DNA of 64,000 nt from Chimonanthus salicifolius (lineage: Eukaryota > Streptophyta > Magnoliopsida > Laurales > Calycanthaceae), in contig CM023538.1 in assembly GCA_013350335.1 (NCBI GenBank), positions 53,364,769 through 53,428,768 of the forward strand. Reading direction: 5' to 3'. Positions 10,825 to 21,911 of the stretch are shown here, in pieces (positions within the stretch are counted from its first letter, which is position 1; the number at the start of each line of letters is the position of its first letter). A program made the translations under genes and the position numbers. The notes below the pieces were generated by a model that was not told the origin of the DNA, ran no database searches, and was given only the letters and a program-made list of their open reading frames with translations.

Positions 10825-12134
10825 CAGTGCCGGCCTTGAGATTTTAGAGGTCCTATACTTACAAAAAATAAAATCATATATTTTTTACAAAGTGTAAAAC
10901 ATCTAAACAAAATTTCACAATCAAATTTATAACAAAGTATTATTTAAAATTTATTCTTCTCGTATTTTGAGATGCAAAATTACTAATCAAATTATTATAT
11001 TTAAGATTTTTTAACATATCCTTTTCAATAGATGAGATAGTTAATCCATTCAATCTTTCTTGTGACAAATTTATTTTCTACTTGTGTATGCATGTTGATT
11101 TTTTTATTTATTTTTACTATTTTATTGTATTTAAAAAGAATAGTTGACATTCTAAAGTATAAAATGCATTTAAAACAATTTATAAAATAAAATTATGTTA
11201 AAAAATTAGCAATCAATTATAAACTATAAAGAACAAAATAGTCATTCAAATTTAAATCCATTTTTTTTTTTCATTAAACCATCTATATCATAGTGAACAC
11301 TAAGTTTCCTCATTTAGGGACTTATTTAGGTCACACTTTTATTAAAATTTCTAAAAAAATTGATAAGAATAATGATTAATTAAAATTTAACCTTTATATA
11401 ATCATTTTAATCTTGTAATAGAGTCAATTAATCATCTCAATTCTTAATTCTTAAAAGAAAAGTAAAACTATAGGATAAATGTTTTTTTATCATGGTGTTT
11501 AATTCATTTTATTAGAATTATATATTTAAAATTTGAAAAAAAAATGGCCAAAGCAATTTGAGTTGACTAAACTCGATAGGAATTCAAGTCAAGCGAGTTA
11601 ACGAGTCTTTTCAAGCTTTTTCAAGTAGACTTTAAATACTTCTCAATTTATTTTAGTTAAAGAAAAATTATGTCTGTTATTTTACTAAAAAAAAAAATTA
11701 TGTCTAAATTCATAAGAAATTGCAAAATTTTTAACAACATGGATACTCCCAAGTTATTTTATTTAAAGAAAAATTATGTATAAATTTATAATAAATTGCA
11801 AAAATTTAAGTTATTTTAGTAAGTAAAAATTATAATTATGTCTAAATATATAAGAAATTGTAAAAAGTAAAGTTATTTTAATTAAAGTAAAAATTAAATC
11901 TAAATTTATAAAAAAATAAATATATAAGAAATTATAAAAAGTAAAGTTATTTTAATTAAAGTAAACATTAAGTCTAAATTTATAAAAAATTGAAAAATAA
12001 ACCCGTCAAGATTTGAACACACAACCTTACAACTAAAAGTCGGACACAACTTAAAAATTAAACCTGACCTAGGGCCTATCTATTTAGGGGCCCTAGGCGA
12101 CGGCCTAGTTCGCCTAAGGTCAGGGCGGGGCCTG
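10825..12134 (-). mobile_element. Decayed hAT transposon with transposase C-terminal remnant (copy 1)
   Basis: The ends are degenerate versions of the cagggccggccctg terminus (cagtgccggcct at the left, cagggcggggcctg at the right). The inner ends (agaggtccta, ggggccctagg) match those of 17082-18305. On the minus strand at about 10925-11065 a conceptual frame shows the C-terminal hallmark of plant hAT transposases, RLNGL.I.SIEK followed by NFASQ and a stop. The rest of the interior is A/T-rich and non-coding. No clear 8-bp duplication was found. Confidence 0.7.
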
Positions 12135-12485
12135 AAAGAGGGGTAAAGAGGATTTACAGGGGTAAAGAATGGTAATAGGTGCAAAGGGGGTAAAGAGGGG
12201 TAAAGAATGATAATAAGTGCAAAGAGGGGTAAAGAGGGGTAACGAAGGGTAATAGATGCAAATGAGAGTAAAGAAGGATGAAGAATGGTAAAGATGGATA
12301 AAGAGGGGTAAAGATTAGTAAAGAGGGGAAAAGATTAGTAAAGAGGGGAAAAGAATAGTGAAGAGGGGTAAAGAAGGGTAATAGGGGTAAAGAAGGTAAA
12401 GAGGGTTTAGAGAGTGTAGAGGCGTAAATAAGGGTAATAGGTGCAAAGAGGGATAAAAGAGGGTAAAGAGGGGTAAAGTGGGTTT
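12135..12485 (+). repeat. Degenerate purine-rich minisatellite (aagaggggta)n
   Basis: About 350 bp of imperfect units around aagaggggta and ggtaataggtgcaaa, strongly purine on the plus strand. Short stretches recur at about 12580-12610 and 12730-12775, separated by A/T-rich segments that are themselves similar to each other (ttattaaata, aatattcatcaatta), indicating larger duplicated units. Confidence 0.85.
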
Positions 12486-12875
12486 ATTATAATTAATATT
12501 TTTTGCTAAATTTATATAATAAAAAAATATTAAACATAATTATTAAATAATATTCATCAATTAAAAATATTTTTGTTCCGTAGGTGCAAAGAGGGGGTAC
12601 GAAGGGCAATTTATTAACATTTTTTATTAAATTCATGTAATATAAAAAATAAAAATAAAATTTTATGACACATAATTAATAAATAATATTCATCAATTAA
12701 AAAATATTTTAAAATATTTTTTGTCCATAGGTGCAAAAAAGGATAAAGGAGGGTAAATAAGGGTAAAGAGAGGCAAGGGTTTCATGAAAAATGGAAAATG
12801 AATATTTCATTAACTTAAGATAAAAGTATTGGTGCACCAATCACTTCTCAAAAAGGAATTATGATATTTCATTTG
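12486..12875. other. A/T-rich duplicated spacer, no gene
   Basis: Two similar A/T-rich blocks (about 12486-12580 and 12610-12725), each followed by a short piece of the minisatellite. Nothing coding is visible. Confidence 0.6.
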
Positions 12876-13851
12876 GGTAGCGATCCTCACACGGGATTTT
12901 TGTATAATCAGACACGAGAATGAGTGGATTCTCCACTTTGCCCTTCACCACTGCCATAACCGTTTCTTGACCAATTTCTACAAAAAAAAAAGTATCAAAA
13001 TTCATCTACTCTAATTTTATGAACTCCGAGACTGATTTTAAGTGAAAATTGTATAGTTTTGAGCTTCAAACACCGTACCCAGATAATTAAGAGGGAATGC
13101 CATTTTTCTTAAATTCTTTGGATACGATTTTTAAGACCAAAACTATACTCTTTTTACTTAAAATCTGTCCCAGAATTCATAAAATTCAGAGTAGATGAAT
13201 TTTGATACCTTGTTTGTAGAAATCGGTCAAGAAATGACCTCGTTTGAAAATCCGAGCGAAAAACCCACAGTTGATGAATGAACCTGGCTCGTCGTTTTGG
13301 AGTGATCGGCTCGCTGGTAACACTCCAAAACGGCGAGTCGTTCTGGTTCGTTCATCAAGTATGGTTTTTCCCACATTTGGTTCCGATTTTCAAACGAGGC
13401 CGTTCCTCGACCGATTTCTACAAACAATGTATCAAAATTCATCTACTTTGAATTTTATAAACTCTGGAAATGATTTTAAGTGAAAATGGTATAGTTTTAG
13501 GCTTCAAAAATTGTACCAAAGAATTAAGAGGGAAGGCCATTTTTCTTAAATTCTTTGGGTACGATTTTTTAGCCCAAAGCTATATAATTTTAACTTAAAA
13601 TAAGTTCGGGAGTTTACAGGATATGAATTTTGATACCTTGTTTGTAGAAATCGGTCGACAAAAAGTCTCGTTTGAAAAACCCAACCGAAAAATCCACAGT
13701 TGATGAACGACCTTGGTTCGCTGTTTTGTAGTGATCGACTCGCCGGATAATTCATTTTTAAGTTTTTTGTACGAAAGAGGTGAAGGTAAAGTGAGAAATC
13801 TAGTAATTCCCGTGTCTGATTACACAAAAGTGCCGCGTGAGGATCGCTACC
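12876..13851. mobile_element. Foldback/MULE-like element with internal hairpins
   Basis: The termini are about 41-bp inverted repeats: the left begins ggtagcgatcctcac and the right ends gtgaggatcgctacc, both including an atcagacacg block. Inside are two tandem hairpins of about 220 bp (about 12990-13215 and 13425-13640). Each is built from an arm containing gtatcaaaattcatcta and its inverse. A smaller stem around 13290-13345 uses gttttggagtg/cactccaaaac. No transposase. Flanks share only cattt; a 9-bp duplication typical of Mutator is not clear. Confidence 0.75.
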
Positions 13852-14244
13852 ATTTTATTTATATTATATTTTTTTCATAAGAAACTTACTAAAAATAACT
13901 AATATCTATAAAAAAAATTCTAAATAAATTTCTTGAATCAAATTGAATTATTTAGAGTTCTAATCTTACTAAAAATGAAAATTTTAAAATAGAGTATTAT
14001 ATATTGACAAGTGGGCCCGCTAAAATGTCCAAGAGAACAAGACCACTTTTACATTTGGGCCTTATCGTCATCAATCAGGCAAGGACAGTATCTTCAACTC
14101 TTCAACCGTAGACAAGCCCCTCGCGTTCAACGTGTATCACACTTGTGGTAATTTTAATTTTTTACATGCCATGATATTAAAAGTTCCTCTTAAGAAAATT
14201 GACCTTCTTGAAATTTTTTTGGGAAACATTTTGATAATAGAAAA
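13852..14244. repeat. A/T-rich spacer with direct repeat (13852-14045 and 14815-15010)
   Basis: About 195 bp recur at 14815-15010, for example the shared tattatatattgacaagtg and cttagagttctaat words. No gene. The copies lie on either side of the 14245-14456 solo LTR but are too far out to be its target duplication. Confidence 0.7.
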
Positions 14245-14456
14245 TGTAGCGATCCGATCCGAGCACAGGACTTAGAGTTCAACTCAGTAATAAATTGTCC
14301 ATTTTAAACCTCGCACGCAAAGAGTCCGCACGGTTTTGCTCTTTAGCGTAGTCCAAAACATGTCTTACGAGTTAGAGGGGCTGGCCTTCAAATAAACTCT
14401 CACCTCTCACCCTTCATTACCGACGTGGGACTCCCACATCGGTTCACGGTATAACA
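14245..14456. mobile_element. Short solo LTR with perfect target duplication
   Basis: A 212-bp sequence starting tgtagcgatc and ending ggtataaca, flanked on both sides by gaaaa (14240-14244 and 14457-14461). Near its end it contains the inverted pair ccgacgtggga/tcccacatcgg. No primer site or internal domain is present. It is probably the solo LTR of a short (TRIM-like) element. No 5S rRNA-like box was recognised, so it is not evidently Cassandra. Confidence 0.8.
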
Positions 14457-14461
14457 GAAAA

Positions 14462-15180
14462 TGTCTATCATACTTGTATTTTTGTTAAAAAAAATATTAG
14501 TGTATTTTTTATTATATAGATGATGGTAAGTGAAAAAAAAAGATAAGTTTAGTCCCTATATTATGCTATTTATGTAATGATGAAAAGTTTTATTTTCAAT
14601 TTATGCATATGTTAATGATCTTTTTATATTAATTTATGTATTAAATGTCATACTTAAAATTGTAGTTGAAATAGTTATTTAATGATTTCATGTTGATGTT
14701 AAAAATGAAGATTTAATATAAATTAATAAATTTTCTTTTTTAAGAAACTCGACTCTTTCAACAAGTCACTAAATTAGAATTTACAAGATTTTGTTGAATA
14801 GAAAAAGAATTATGGTCTTTTTTTTATATCATAATTTTTTTAAAGAAATTTTTAAAAATAACTAATAACTATGAAAAAATCACTAAGTTAGTTTCTTAAA
14901 TCAAATTGAATAACTTAGAGTTCTAATTTTATTAAAAATAGTAAAAATGAAAATTTTAATATGGAATATTATATATTGACAAGTGTGCCACTAGAATAGT
15001 CAAAGACTACTCTTATTGTCAGCGTATAATTACACCCTTTGAATGTGAAGATAATAAGGGAGGTATAATTACACCCTTTAAATGTGAAGATAATAAGGGA
15101 GTTGGTTGTTAGTAGTTGGTCGTAATCTTTTAACATATATTTTTTTGGCTCTCGAGACACCTAGAAAATAGAAAATTTGT
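14462..15180. other. A/T-rich spacer with a 39-bp tandem duplication
   Basis: Besides the direct repeat at 14815-15010, the 39-bp unit at 15024-15062 is repeated at 15063-15101 with one change. No gene. Confidence 0.7.
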
Positions 15181-15895
15181 TACAGACACTCGATTTTAAA
15201 TTTTTAGAAGAAATTATCATTTTGTCCTCTGACATCTTATCCTTATTCGAAAGATTCTTCCGTTCCTTCAGATGATTCGACTACTCGAATCGTTCGAGGG
15301 ATCATAATGATCCTTCTAACGATTCCTGCTTATGCTACAGTGAAATCCCTTTTAAAATTTTAAAAAGTAAAATCTTATTTAAAATTTTAAAGTTATTTTT
15401 TAAGTATTGTATATTTTTAAAATTTCTCAAATTGAATACTATAAGACTTCAAGGTCTTTTGACGATCTAAAATGCTTAAAACACAGTGTTTTATAAATAA
15501 GGATATCTCTCGACTGTATCGAAAACACATTTGGAAGTGTCAAAAGACCTTAAAGTTTTAAAGTATTTTTATCAGGTTATCATAATTAGTCCGAATATTT
15601 AATTTGAGAAATTTTGGAAATACAGAATGCTTAAAAAATAACTTTTTAAATAATAAAATTTATTTTAAAACTTTAAAGTTATTTTTTAAGCACTATGTAT
15701 TTTCAAAATTTCTCAAATTGAATATTCGGACTAATTACGATAGCCTAATAAAAAACTTTACGAATTTAAAGTCTTTTGACACTCATAAATAATTTAAACA
15801 TAGTATTTTACAAATAAGGGTATCGTCTTTTGAAACTCATAAATGATTAAAACACAGTATTTACTTTACGAAAAACACATTTGGGACTGTCCATG
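15181..15895. repeat. Hairpin repeat, truncated copy of the 20633-21911 foldback family
   Basis: Contains the same inverted module as 21120-21740 (arms with ttaaagttattttttaag, cactgtgtattt-like and ggtcttttgac-like words), arranged as one complete hairpin and one partial one. The left flank (about 15185-15230) resembles the end region of the foldback element. The cattcgaatg palindrome array is absent, and the copy is truncated on the right. Confidence 0.7.
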
Positions 15896-15920
15896 CCGGC
15901 TCAGATATCACACCCGACCA

Positions 15921-16480
15921 GTCAAGTCAAGTCTGCTTACTTTAGTTGTCAAAAGCTTCAGTGTCAATTAATATGGACCACTAAATTGAATTCATAGCAA
16001 AGGACTTAAACGGACTGCTCTCAAGTCAAGTGTGTTTACTTTAGTTGTCAAAAGCTTGAGTGTCAGTTAATATGTACCATTAAATTGAATTCATAGGGAA
16101 AGGACTTAAACCAACTACTCTCATGGGTGCAACTACACATTTAAATGTTGGAGACCAATGGGTCCAAGGTATGCAGTATCAAATTTAATTATAAATATCA
16201 AATTTTTATATAATATATACGTCTGAAAGTGTTCAGTCGCACACGCCTACTCTTTCTTTCAAATTTTTAATATATTTTAGAGGTCTAAATCAAGTATGTG
16301 TACTTTAACTGTCCAAAGCTTCACTGTCAAATGTCAATTAATACGTGCCATTAAATTGAATTCATAGCAAAGGACTTAAACCAACTACTCTCATGGGTAC
16401 CATTACCACGGTTAAATGTTGGAGAATGGGTCCAAGGTATGCAGTTAGCTAGTGGAAATAATAAATGTCAAATTTAATTA
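15921..16480. repeat. Three tandem copies of a ~100-bp unit within a larger duplication
   Basis: A unit with ctttagttgtcaaaagctt, ttaaattgaattcatag and aaaggacttaaac occurs at about 15921, 16021 and 16288. The second and third copies continue in common through gtccaaggtatgcag and taattataaatatcaa, so a unit of about 270 bp was duplicated after the 100-bp one. No coding potential. Confidence 0.8.
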
Positions 16481-17081
16481 TAAATATCAAATTGAAGTTA
16501 AAGAGAAAACTAGTAGTTTTAACATTAAAAATCTAAGTTTAATCATTTTATTTAAAATATATAACTACTTGATTTATACCAATAAAATATAAAGTAATAT
16601 ATACTAAGAACATTCTATTTTATTTGTATAAATTAGTTAGAAAAACATTTGAATAATTTTTTTCATAATCAATATAATGACAATTTAAGTTTCATAAAAT
16701 TAAAATATACAGAAAATAACAATATTATTAAAACCAAACGTGTCAAAGAAGTTTGTGACTCGATAAAATCACATTAGAGTTTTAGTTTGAAACTTTAAAA
16801 TTTGAATAGTTTCCCCTTCATTTTTACCATTTATTTCCTTTTTACCGTTCATTTTTCACTAATTGCAGGGTAAAATCGTCGTTGTCTCTCTTTCTCTTTT
16901 GTCTTATATCTCATGAAAGCATGTCTTTCTCTGACTTAGATTGCCAGTAAATTTTAATTAGAGAATATATTTTTTCAAACTTAATTTTTTTAAGATTTTA
17001 CTCACATAATTTGTGAGATTTTACTATAAGCTATGCCTTTCCACTGATAACTTTAAGTAAACTTAATTTTAATATTGAAAT
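16481..17081. other. A/T-rich spacer, nothing recognised
   Basis: No ORF, repeat or RNA gene could be supported here. Confidence 0.6.
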
Positions 17082-18305
17082 CAGGGCCGGTCCTGAGATT
17101 TCAGAGGCCCTAGGTGAGTTTTTAAGATAGGGTCTTTATATACTCACAAAAAATAAAATCATACAAATTTTTTTTACAATGTGTGAAACTAAATAAAATA
17201 TCATAATCAAATTTATAACAAATTATTATTTAAAGTTTATTCTTATTTTGAGATGCAAAATTACTAATTAAATTATTATATTCAAGTTTTTTTAACATTT
17301 ATTTTTCAATAGATAAGATAGCTAATCCATTCAATCCTTTTTGTGACATTGTAGACCGAAGTTAAGATTTTATCAGTTTTAACTTTGAAAAACTTATTTC
17401 TGCATATATAACTATAACTGGTATAATCAACATCATTCTATAAGTAATTCATACATTTGGAAAATAACAATTCATTCTTTTTTATATAATTTGGCAATTC
17501 ATTCTTTTGGTACTTCATCTTTTATCATATTCGAGTGTCACACTAATGTAAATTTTTATTTGAAAAGAAAATATTATTATTATTTTAATTTTTCAATTCT
17601 TTTGTATTTTTTAAAAAATTAAAAATTATCTTAATTATAATGATTTATACTTGTATATTACTTCTAATAAAATCTACATTTATCAAATGAATAAAGCTAT
17701 GTTTTTTCATCTCTTCAAATTTTAAAAGCTTTAAATTATTTTTAATTCAAAATTATCAACTCAATATAGATTTCTCTTTCTCTTTATTTAGATGATAGAT
17801 ATATTTTAAAAGATTCTTTATTAATTAAAATTATTTTATTATTATTACTATTATTACTATTATGATTAAACTCAATAAAATGAAGATTATAATAATAATT
17901 ATTATGATTGTTACTATCATTATTTTAATTTTTTAAGAAACCTACGCTTTAAATTGAGTAGAAAATATATGAATTTTCAATTTTGCGTGTTCTAAATTCG
18001 AAATAGTTAAAAATAATTAAATAATTTCAAGTAGTATTAATTTAAATTATTGTTATTTTTCATTATTATTATTAAATAACTTAATAAAAATAGAAAAAAT
18101 TATTATTATTAATGCAACCCAAATTTGATCTTAGGTCTCGAACTGGTAATGGGACAATTCTAACCGCATGGACAAGAATCAATTTGTGCTTTAATTATAC
18201 ATTATTAAATATTTAACATATAGTAAAGGAGCTTATGTTTGGGGCCCTATTTATTTGGGGGCCTTAGGCGACTGCCTACTTCACCTATAGCCAGGGCCGG
18301 CCCTG
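17082..18305 (-). mobile_element. Decayed hAT transposon with transposase C-terminal remnant (copy 2)
   Basis: The termini cagggccggtcctg and (inverted) cagggccggccctg form a clear inverted pair. Inner ends match copy 1 at 10825-12134. On the minus strand from about 17480 to 17205, a conceptual frame interrupted by stops matches the conserved hAT dimerisation-region order: IPV...AE.SFSKLKLIKS, then MSQ..LNGLAILSIEK, then NLISNFASQ. The element is non-autonomous now. No 8-bp duplication was found (flanks attgaaat and catatccc differ). Confidence 0.78.
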
Positions 18306-20026
18306 CATATCCCTCCTCTCCTCAGCCCATCTCTCACCGCCTACAACCCCTTTCTCCATCTTAACTCTCGCCCAATCACTCAGAACCCATTAATGCCAGC
18401 AACAACCCTGTTCGTCCATCAACCCTTTCATTCCAGATCCTACAACCTTTCCCACCGTTCAAACCAACACCCACACCCCCTTTCCACAAACTCAAATCTA
18501 CCCAACCATTACCTTCACATCCCCTTTCCACAAACTCAAATCTACCCAACCATTACCTTTACTGTTGACCAATTCTAAAACCCATATTTTCCATTATTAA
18601 CTCCTGCCCTTTACCCATTTTCCAAAACCCCATTAGCATGGCCTAATACCTTCGAAGTAAATAAACCCAAGACATCATATCTGCAACGTTTTCTTATGTG
18701 TGTAAAATTTTATTATGTTCAAAGACCACAATTGTCAAATGAGACCTATGATAATCCTATTTACACTCTTTCCTCTTCATATCTATCTATGAAATTAAAA
18801 TATTATCTAATTTATGAATATGCTGAACTATAGTCACTTTTAGATATTAAACTCATTTCCTATAATATTATTAATCTCTAAAATTTGAAAGTATAGCTTT
18901 ACTTTATTAATGTAACGAGTATGATTGTTTGTAGGCCCAAGTTTTGTGATTGAACAAGTAGGGCAATATGGGTTGTGCATGAATTTTGCAATATGTGACC
19001 TACATACACCCTTCAAATGACACTTTTTTAAGGGGAGATCGATTGAGTGGCTTGTTGTATAGAAAAATTATCTATTTTGAACTGATTTATTAAAATAATT
19101 TTGGCAATTATTTATTTATTTATTTAAAGATTTCTATTTTAATATGATAATTGAATGTGAATTGATTCAAAACCCATAAATTCTCCAGTTACATCCATCC
19201 ATATCTTGCTTTCTTGTTCTCCTTTGGAGATTTTATAAAATATTTCTTTTTGTCTACTTTTGGTACAAGTTGATTTACCTGCTTTTCTTCCTCAGAATCT
19301 TTTATCCAAATATATATATGGCTGACACAGCCTTATCGCCAATAAACTTGTCTCACATGAAGACTTAAACTTGTCTAGTGATGACGGCCATGATATTTTT
19401 CATTTTTAAGAAAATAATTATTTTTACTTTCATTTCTTTTTTAAAAGACCAAACTATCGAACCTTCCCATCTGATTTAATTAGATGTCTTATTTGACCAA
19501 TTCTTAGTATATGTCTAAATTTTTCTATCTATTATGGGGGTGTGATTATTTTTGTATTGAGGGAAGTTTGATCTCAAGATATTCCACAAACAAAAATGAG
19601 AATTGATCATCAAATTAACTCATAAGAATTATTTTAAATATTACTCTTTCATCCCATCCCATGAATAAAATAGTTTTCTTTTTAAATTAATTATTATTCT
19701 TACTCTTTCATCCCATCCCATGAATGAAATAGTTTTTTTTTTTAAATTAATTGTTATGAGACAGCCTTACATAAAGTCAGATTAATCACCATGGATGCAT
19801 AAATTCTATGTGAGGAAGTGAATGAAGACACCAAAGACTTTAGCATGGGCCATCGGCCATGCCCAGTCTGCGTTTTGGAATTTTTTTTTTTCCAGTTGTT
19901 GGTTTTCATGATCTTGTCCAACATCAATATGTTAGGATGAATTATAGTTTATGAGTTGTAACTTTAACCCCCTTCAATAAAAAAAACTATGTCCTTCCAA
20001 ACCTTTCACGAATAATCAGGTCAGGG
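18306..20026. other. Spacer with small tandem duplications, no gene
   Basis: The C/A-rich part (18306-18620) has a 44-bp tandem duplication (18481 and 18525). A 59-60-bp tandem duplication lies at about 19641-19760 (ttcatcccatcccatgaat). A 61-aa ORF at 18393-18578 is proline- and histidine-rich, includes the tandem repeat, and resembles no known protein. Confidence 0.55.
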
Positions 20027-20359
20027 GTAATAAAATCGGCAGATCCGAGACATCGGCTGATATCTTATTTCAGCGATATCTTATATTACATTATTTTATT
20101 ATCTTTTATTATATCGGTCAGTTTTTTTTTCTAATAAAAAAATAAAAATATGAGAATGTGGCTATTTTTTTTTTTTTTGAAATTTCTGGAATTGAAAAAT
20201 CCAAAATATCGGCCGAATTGAACCGATATTAGACCGATATTGACAAATATCAGTTGAGATATCGGTATGAGACATTGGCCGATATCTGGCCTTCTTTTAA
20301 AAAAATAATATCTATGGATATCAGACGATACCTATCATATCGGTCGAGATTTGGTCCTC
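20027..20359. mobile_element. CGGCCGATAT-type TIR element, short copy
   Basis: Starts caggggtaataaaatcgg and ends with the degenerate inverse (atcggtcgagatttggtcctctg region). It carries at least six CGG(C/T)CGATAT-like motifs in 330 bp. It is the same family as 7251-8577 but without the long interior, so it is MITE-sized. Flanks aatcaggt and catcatac share only atca; no duplication is claimed. Confidence 0.65.
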
Positions 20360-20632
20360 TGCATCATACTTTCTAATTGATTGATAAAATTTTGAGAGGG
20401 TAATATGAAAAAATTATAAGGTAAAAATTCTTTCTAATTGATGATAAAGTTTTGATATGGGAATATGAAAAAATTGCATCGATTTATACAAATGAAATTT
20501 GACTTCTGAGATCATCTTACGGTTTCAAAGATATTTCACTTATTAATTTAGAACTCTTTTTAGTGGGAACCGAACCTGGTCTCTTATTAGTTTAGTGTGG
20601 CCCCCTCTTCTCCTCTTAGATAAGGCTTTAGG
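20360..20632. other. Spacer with a ~57-bp tandem duplication
   Basis: The ctttctaattgatt...gtaatatgaaaaaatt unit occurs at about 20370 and 20428. No gene. Confidence 0.5.
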
Positions 20633-21911
20633 AGCACTTACACAAACCCAGAAATCCTGCCTCTACACACCCGAAATCAAATTTTTCAGGTGAAATTACG
20701 ATTTTACCCCCGCGTTTCCATTCATTCAAATGAATGCCCAGTTCATTTTGGCATTCATTTGAATGAATCATTCATTCGAATGAATCCTCAAGTGTATTTT
20801 CAATTCATTCGAATGAATGGAGATGAACAATAATGAATAGTAATAAAATGACCTTCATTCTATCCATTCATTCGAATGAACGACGAATGAATGTTCAGAA
20901 TGATCGGTTCATTCGTTCATTCGAATGAACACGAATGAATGAGAGGACGTTCTCATATGATGAATCATTCGAATGGTTCATCACGAATGAGGTGAATCAT
21001 TCGAATGATTCATCACGAATGAGATGAATCATTCGAATGATTCATCACGAATGAGATGAATCATTCGAATGATTCATGACTTACACTATAGAGTATACAA
21101 TACATTTATTTAAATCCTTTTAAAATTTTAAACTTATTTTTTAAGCATTGTGTATTTCTAAAAATTTTCAAATTGAATATCTAAACTAATTAAAATAACC
21201 TGATAAAAATACTTTAAGACTTTAAGGTCTTTTGATACTCCTAAATATTTAAAACACACTATTTTACAAATAAAGGTATCCCTAGGCTGTGTCGAAAACA
21301 CATTTAGGAGTGTCAAAAGACCTTAAAGTGTTAAAGTATTTTTATCAGATTATCGTAATTAGTCCGGATATTCAATTTAAGAAATTTTGAAAATACACAG
21401 TGCTTAAAAATAATTGTCTATATTTAAAACATAGACCATTATTTTTTAAGCACTGTGTATTTCAAAAAAATTTCAAATTGAATATCTATACTAATTAAAA
21501 TAACCTGATAAAAATACTTTAAGACTTTAAGGTCTTTTGACACTCCTAAATATTTAAAACACAGTATTTTACAAATAAGGGTATCCCTAGACTGTGTCGA
21601 AAACACATTTAGGAGTGTCCAAAGACCTTTAAGTCTAAAAGTATTTATATCAGATTATCATAATTAGTCCGGATATTCAATTTGGGAAATTTTGAAAATA
21701 CACGGTGCTTAAAAATAACTGTCTATATTTTAAAATATAGACCATTATTTCGAATGAATTGAAAATACACTTGAGGATTCATTCGAATGAATGCCAAAAT
21801 AAACTGGGTATTCATTCGAATGAATAGAAATGTGGAGGTAAAATTGTAATTTTATCTGAAAATTCGATTTCGAATGTTAAAAGGTAGAAATTCTGGATGT
21901 GTGTAAGTGCT
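20633..21911. mobile_element. Foldback element with nested palindromes
   Basis: The outer inverted repeats are about 165-180 bp (20633-20815 and 21748-21911), beginning agcacttacac and ending gtgtaagtgct. Inside the left arm and centre lies an array of palindromes around attcattcgaatgaat (20743-20960). A 32-bp tandem array follows (20962-21075), each unit holding the 18-bp palindrome gaatcattcgaatgattc. After that come two tandem hairpins of about 290 bp (about 21126-21425 and 21435-21740). No ORF. Related partial copies are at 15181-15895 and 27860-28381. Target duplication is unclear (ggctttagg against ttttaaagg). Confidence 0.8.

Noticed and set aside
14245..14456. Cassandra TRIM
   Set aside because: The 5S rRNA-like promoter boxes that define Cassandra LTRs were not recognised.
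18393..18578. Proline/histidine-rich 61-aa ORF
   Set aside because: Made partly of a 44-bp tandem duplication; no start context or homology supports a gene.
20743..21075. Regularly spaced palindromes that might suggest a CRISPR-like array
   Set aside because: Units are contiguous without unique spacers, lie inside a larger inverted repeat, and the context is plant nuclear DNA.
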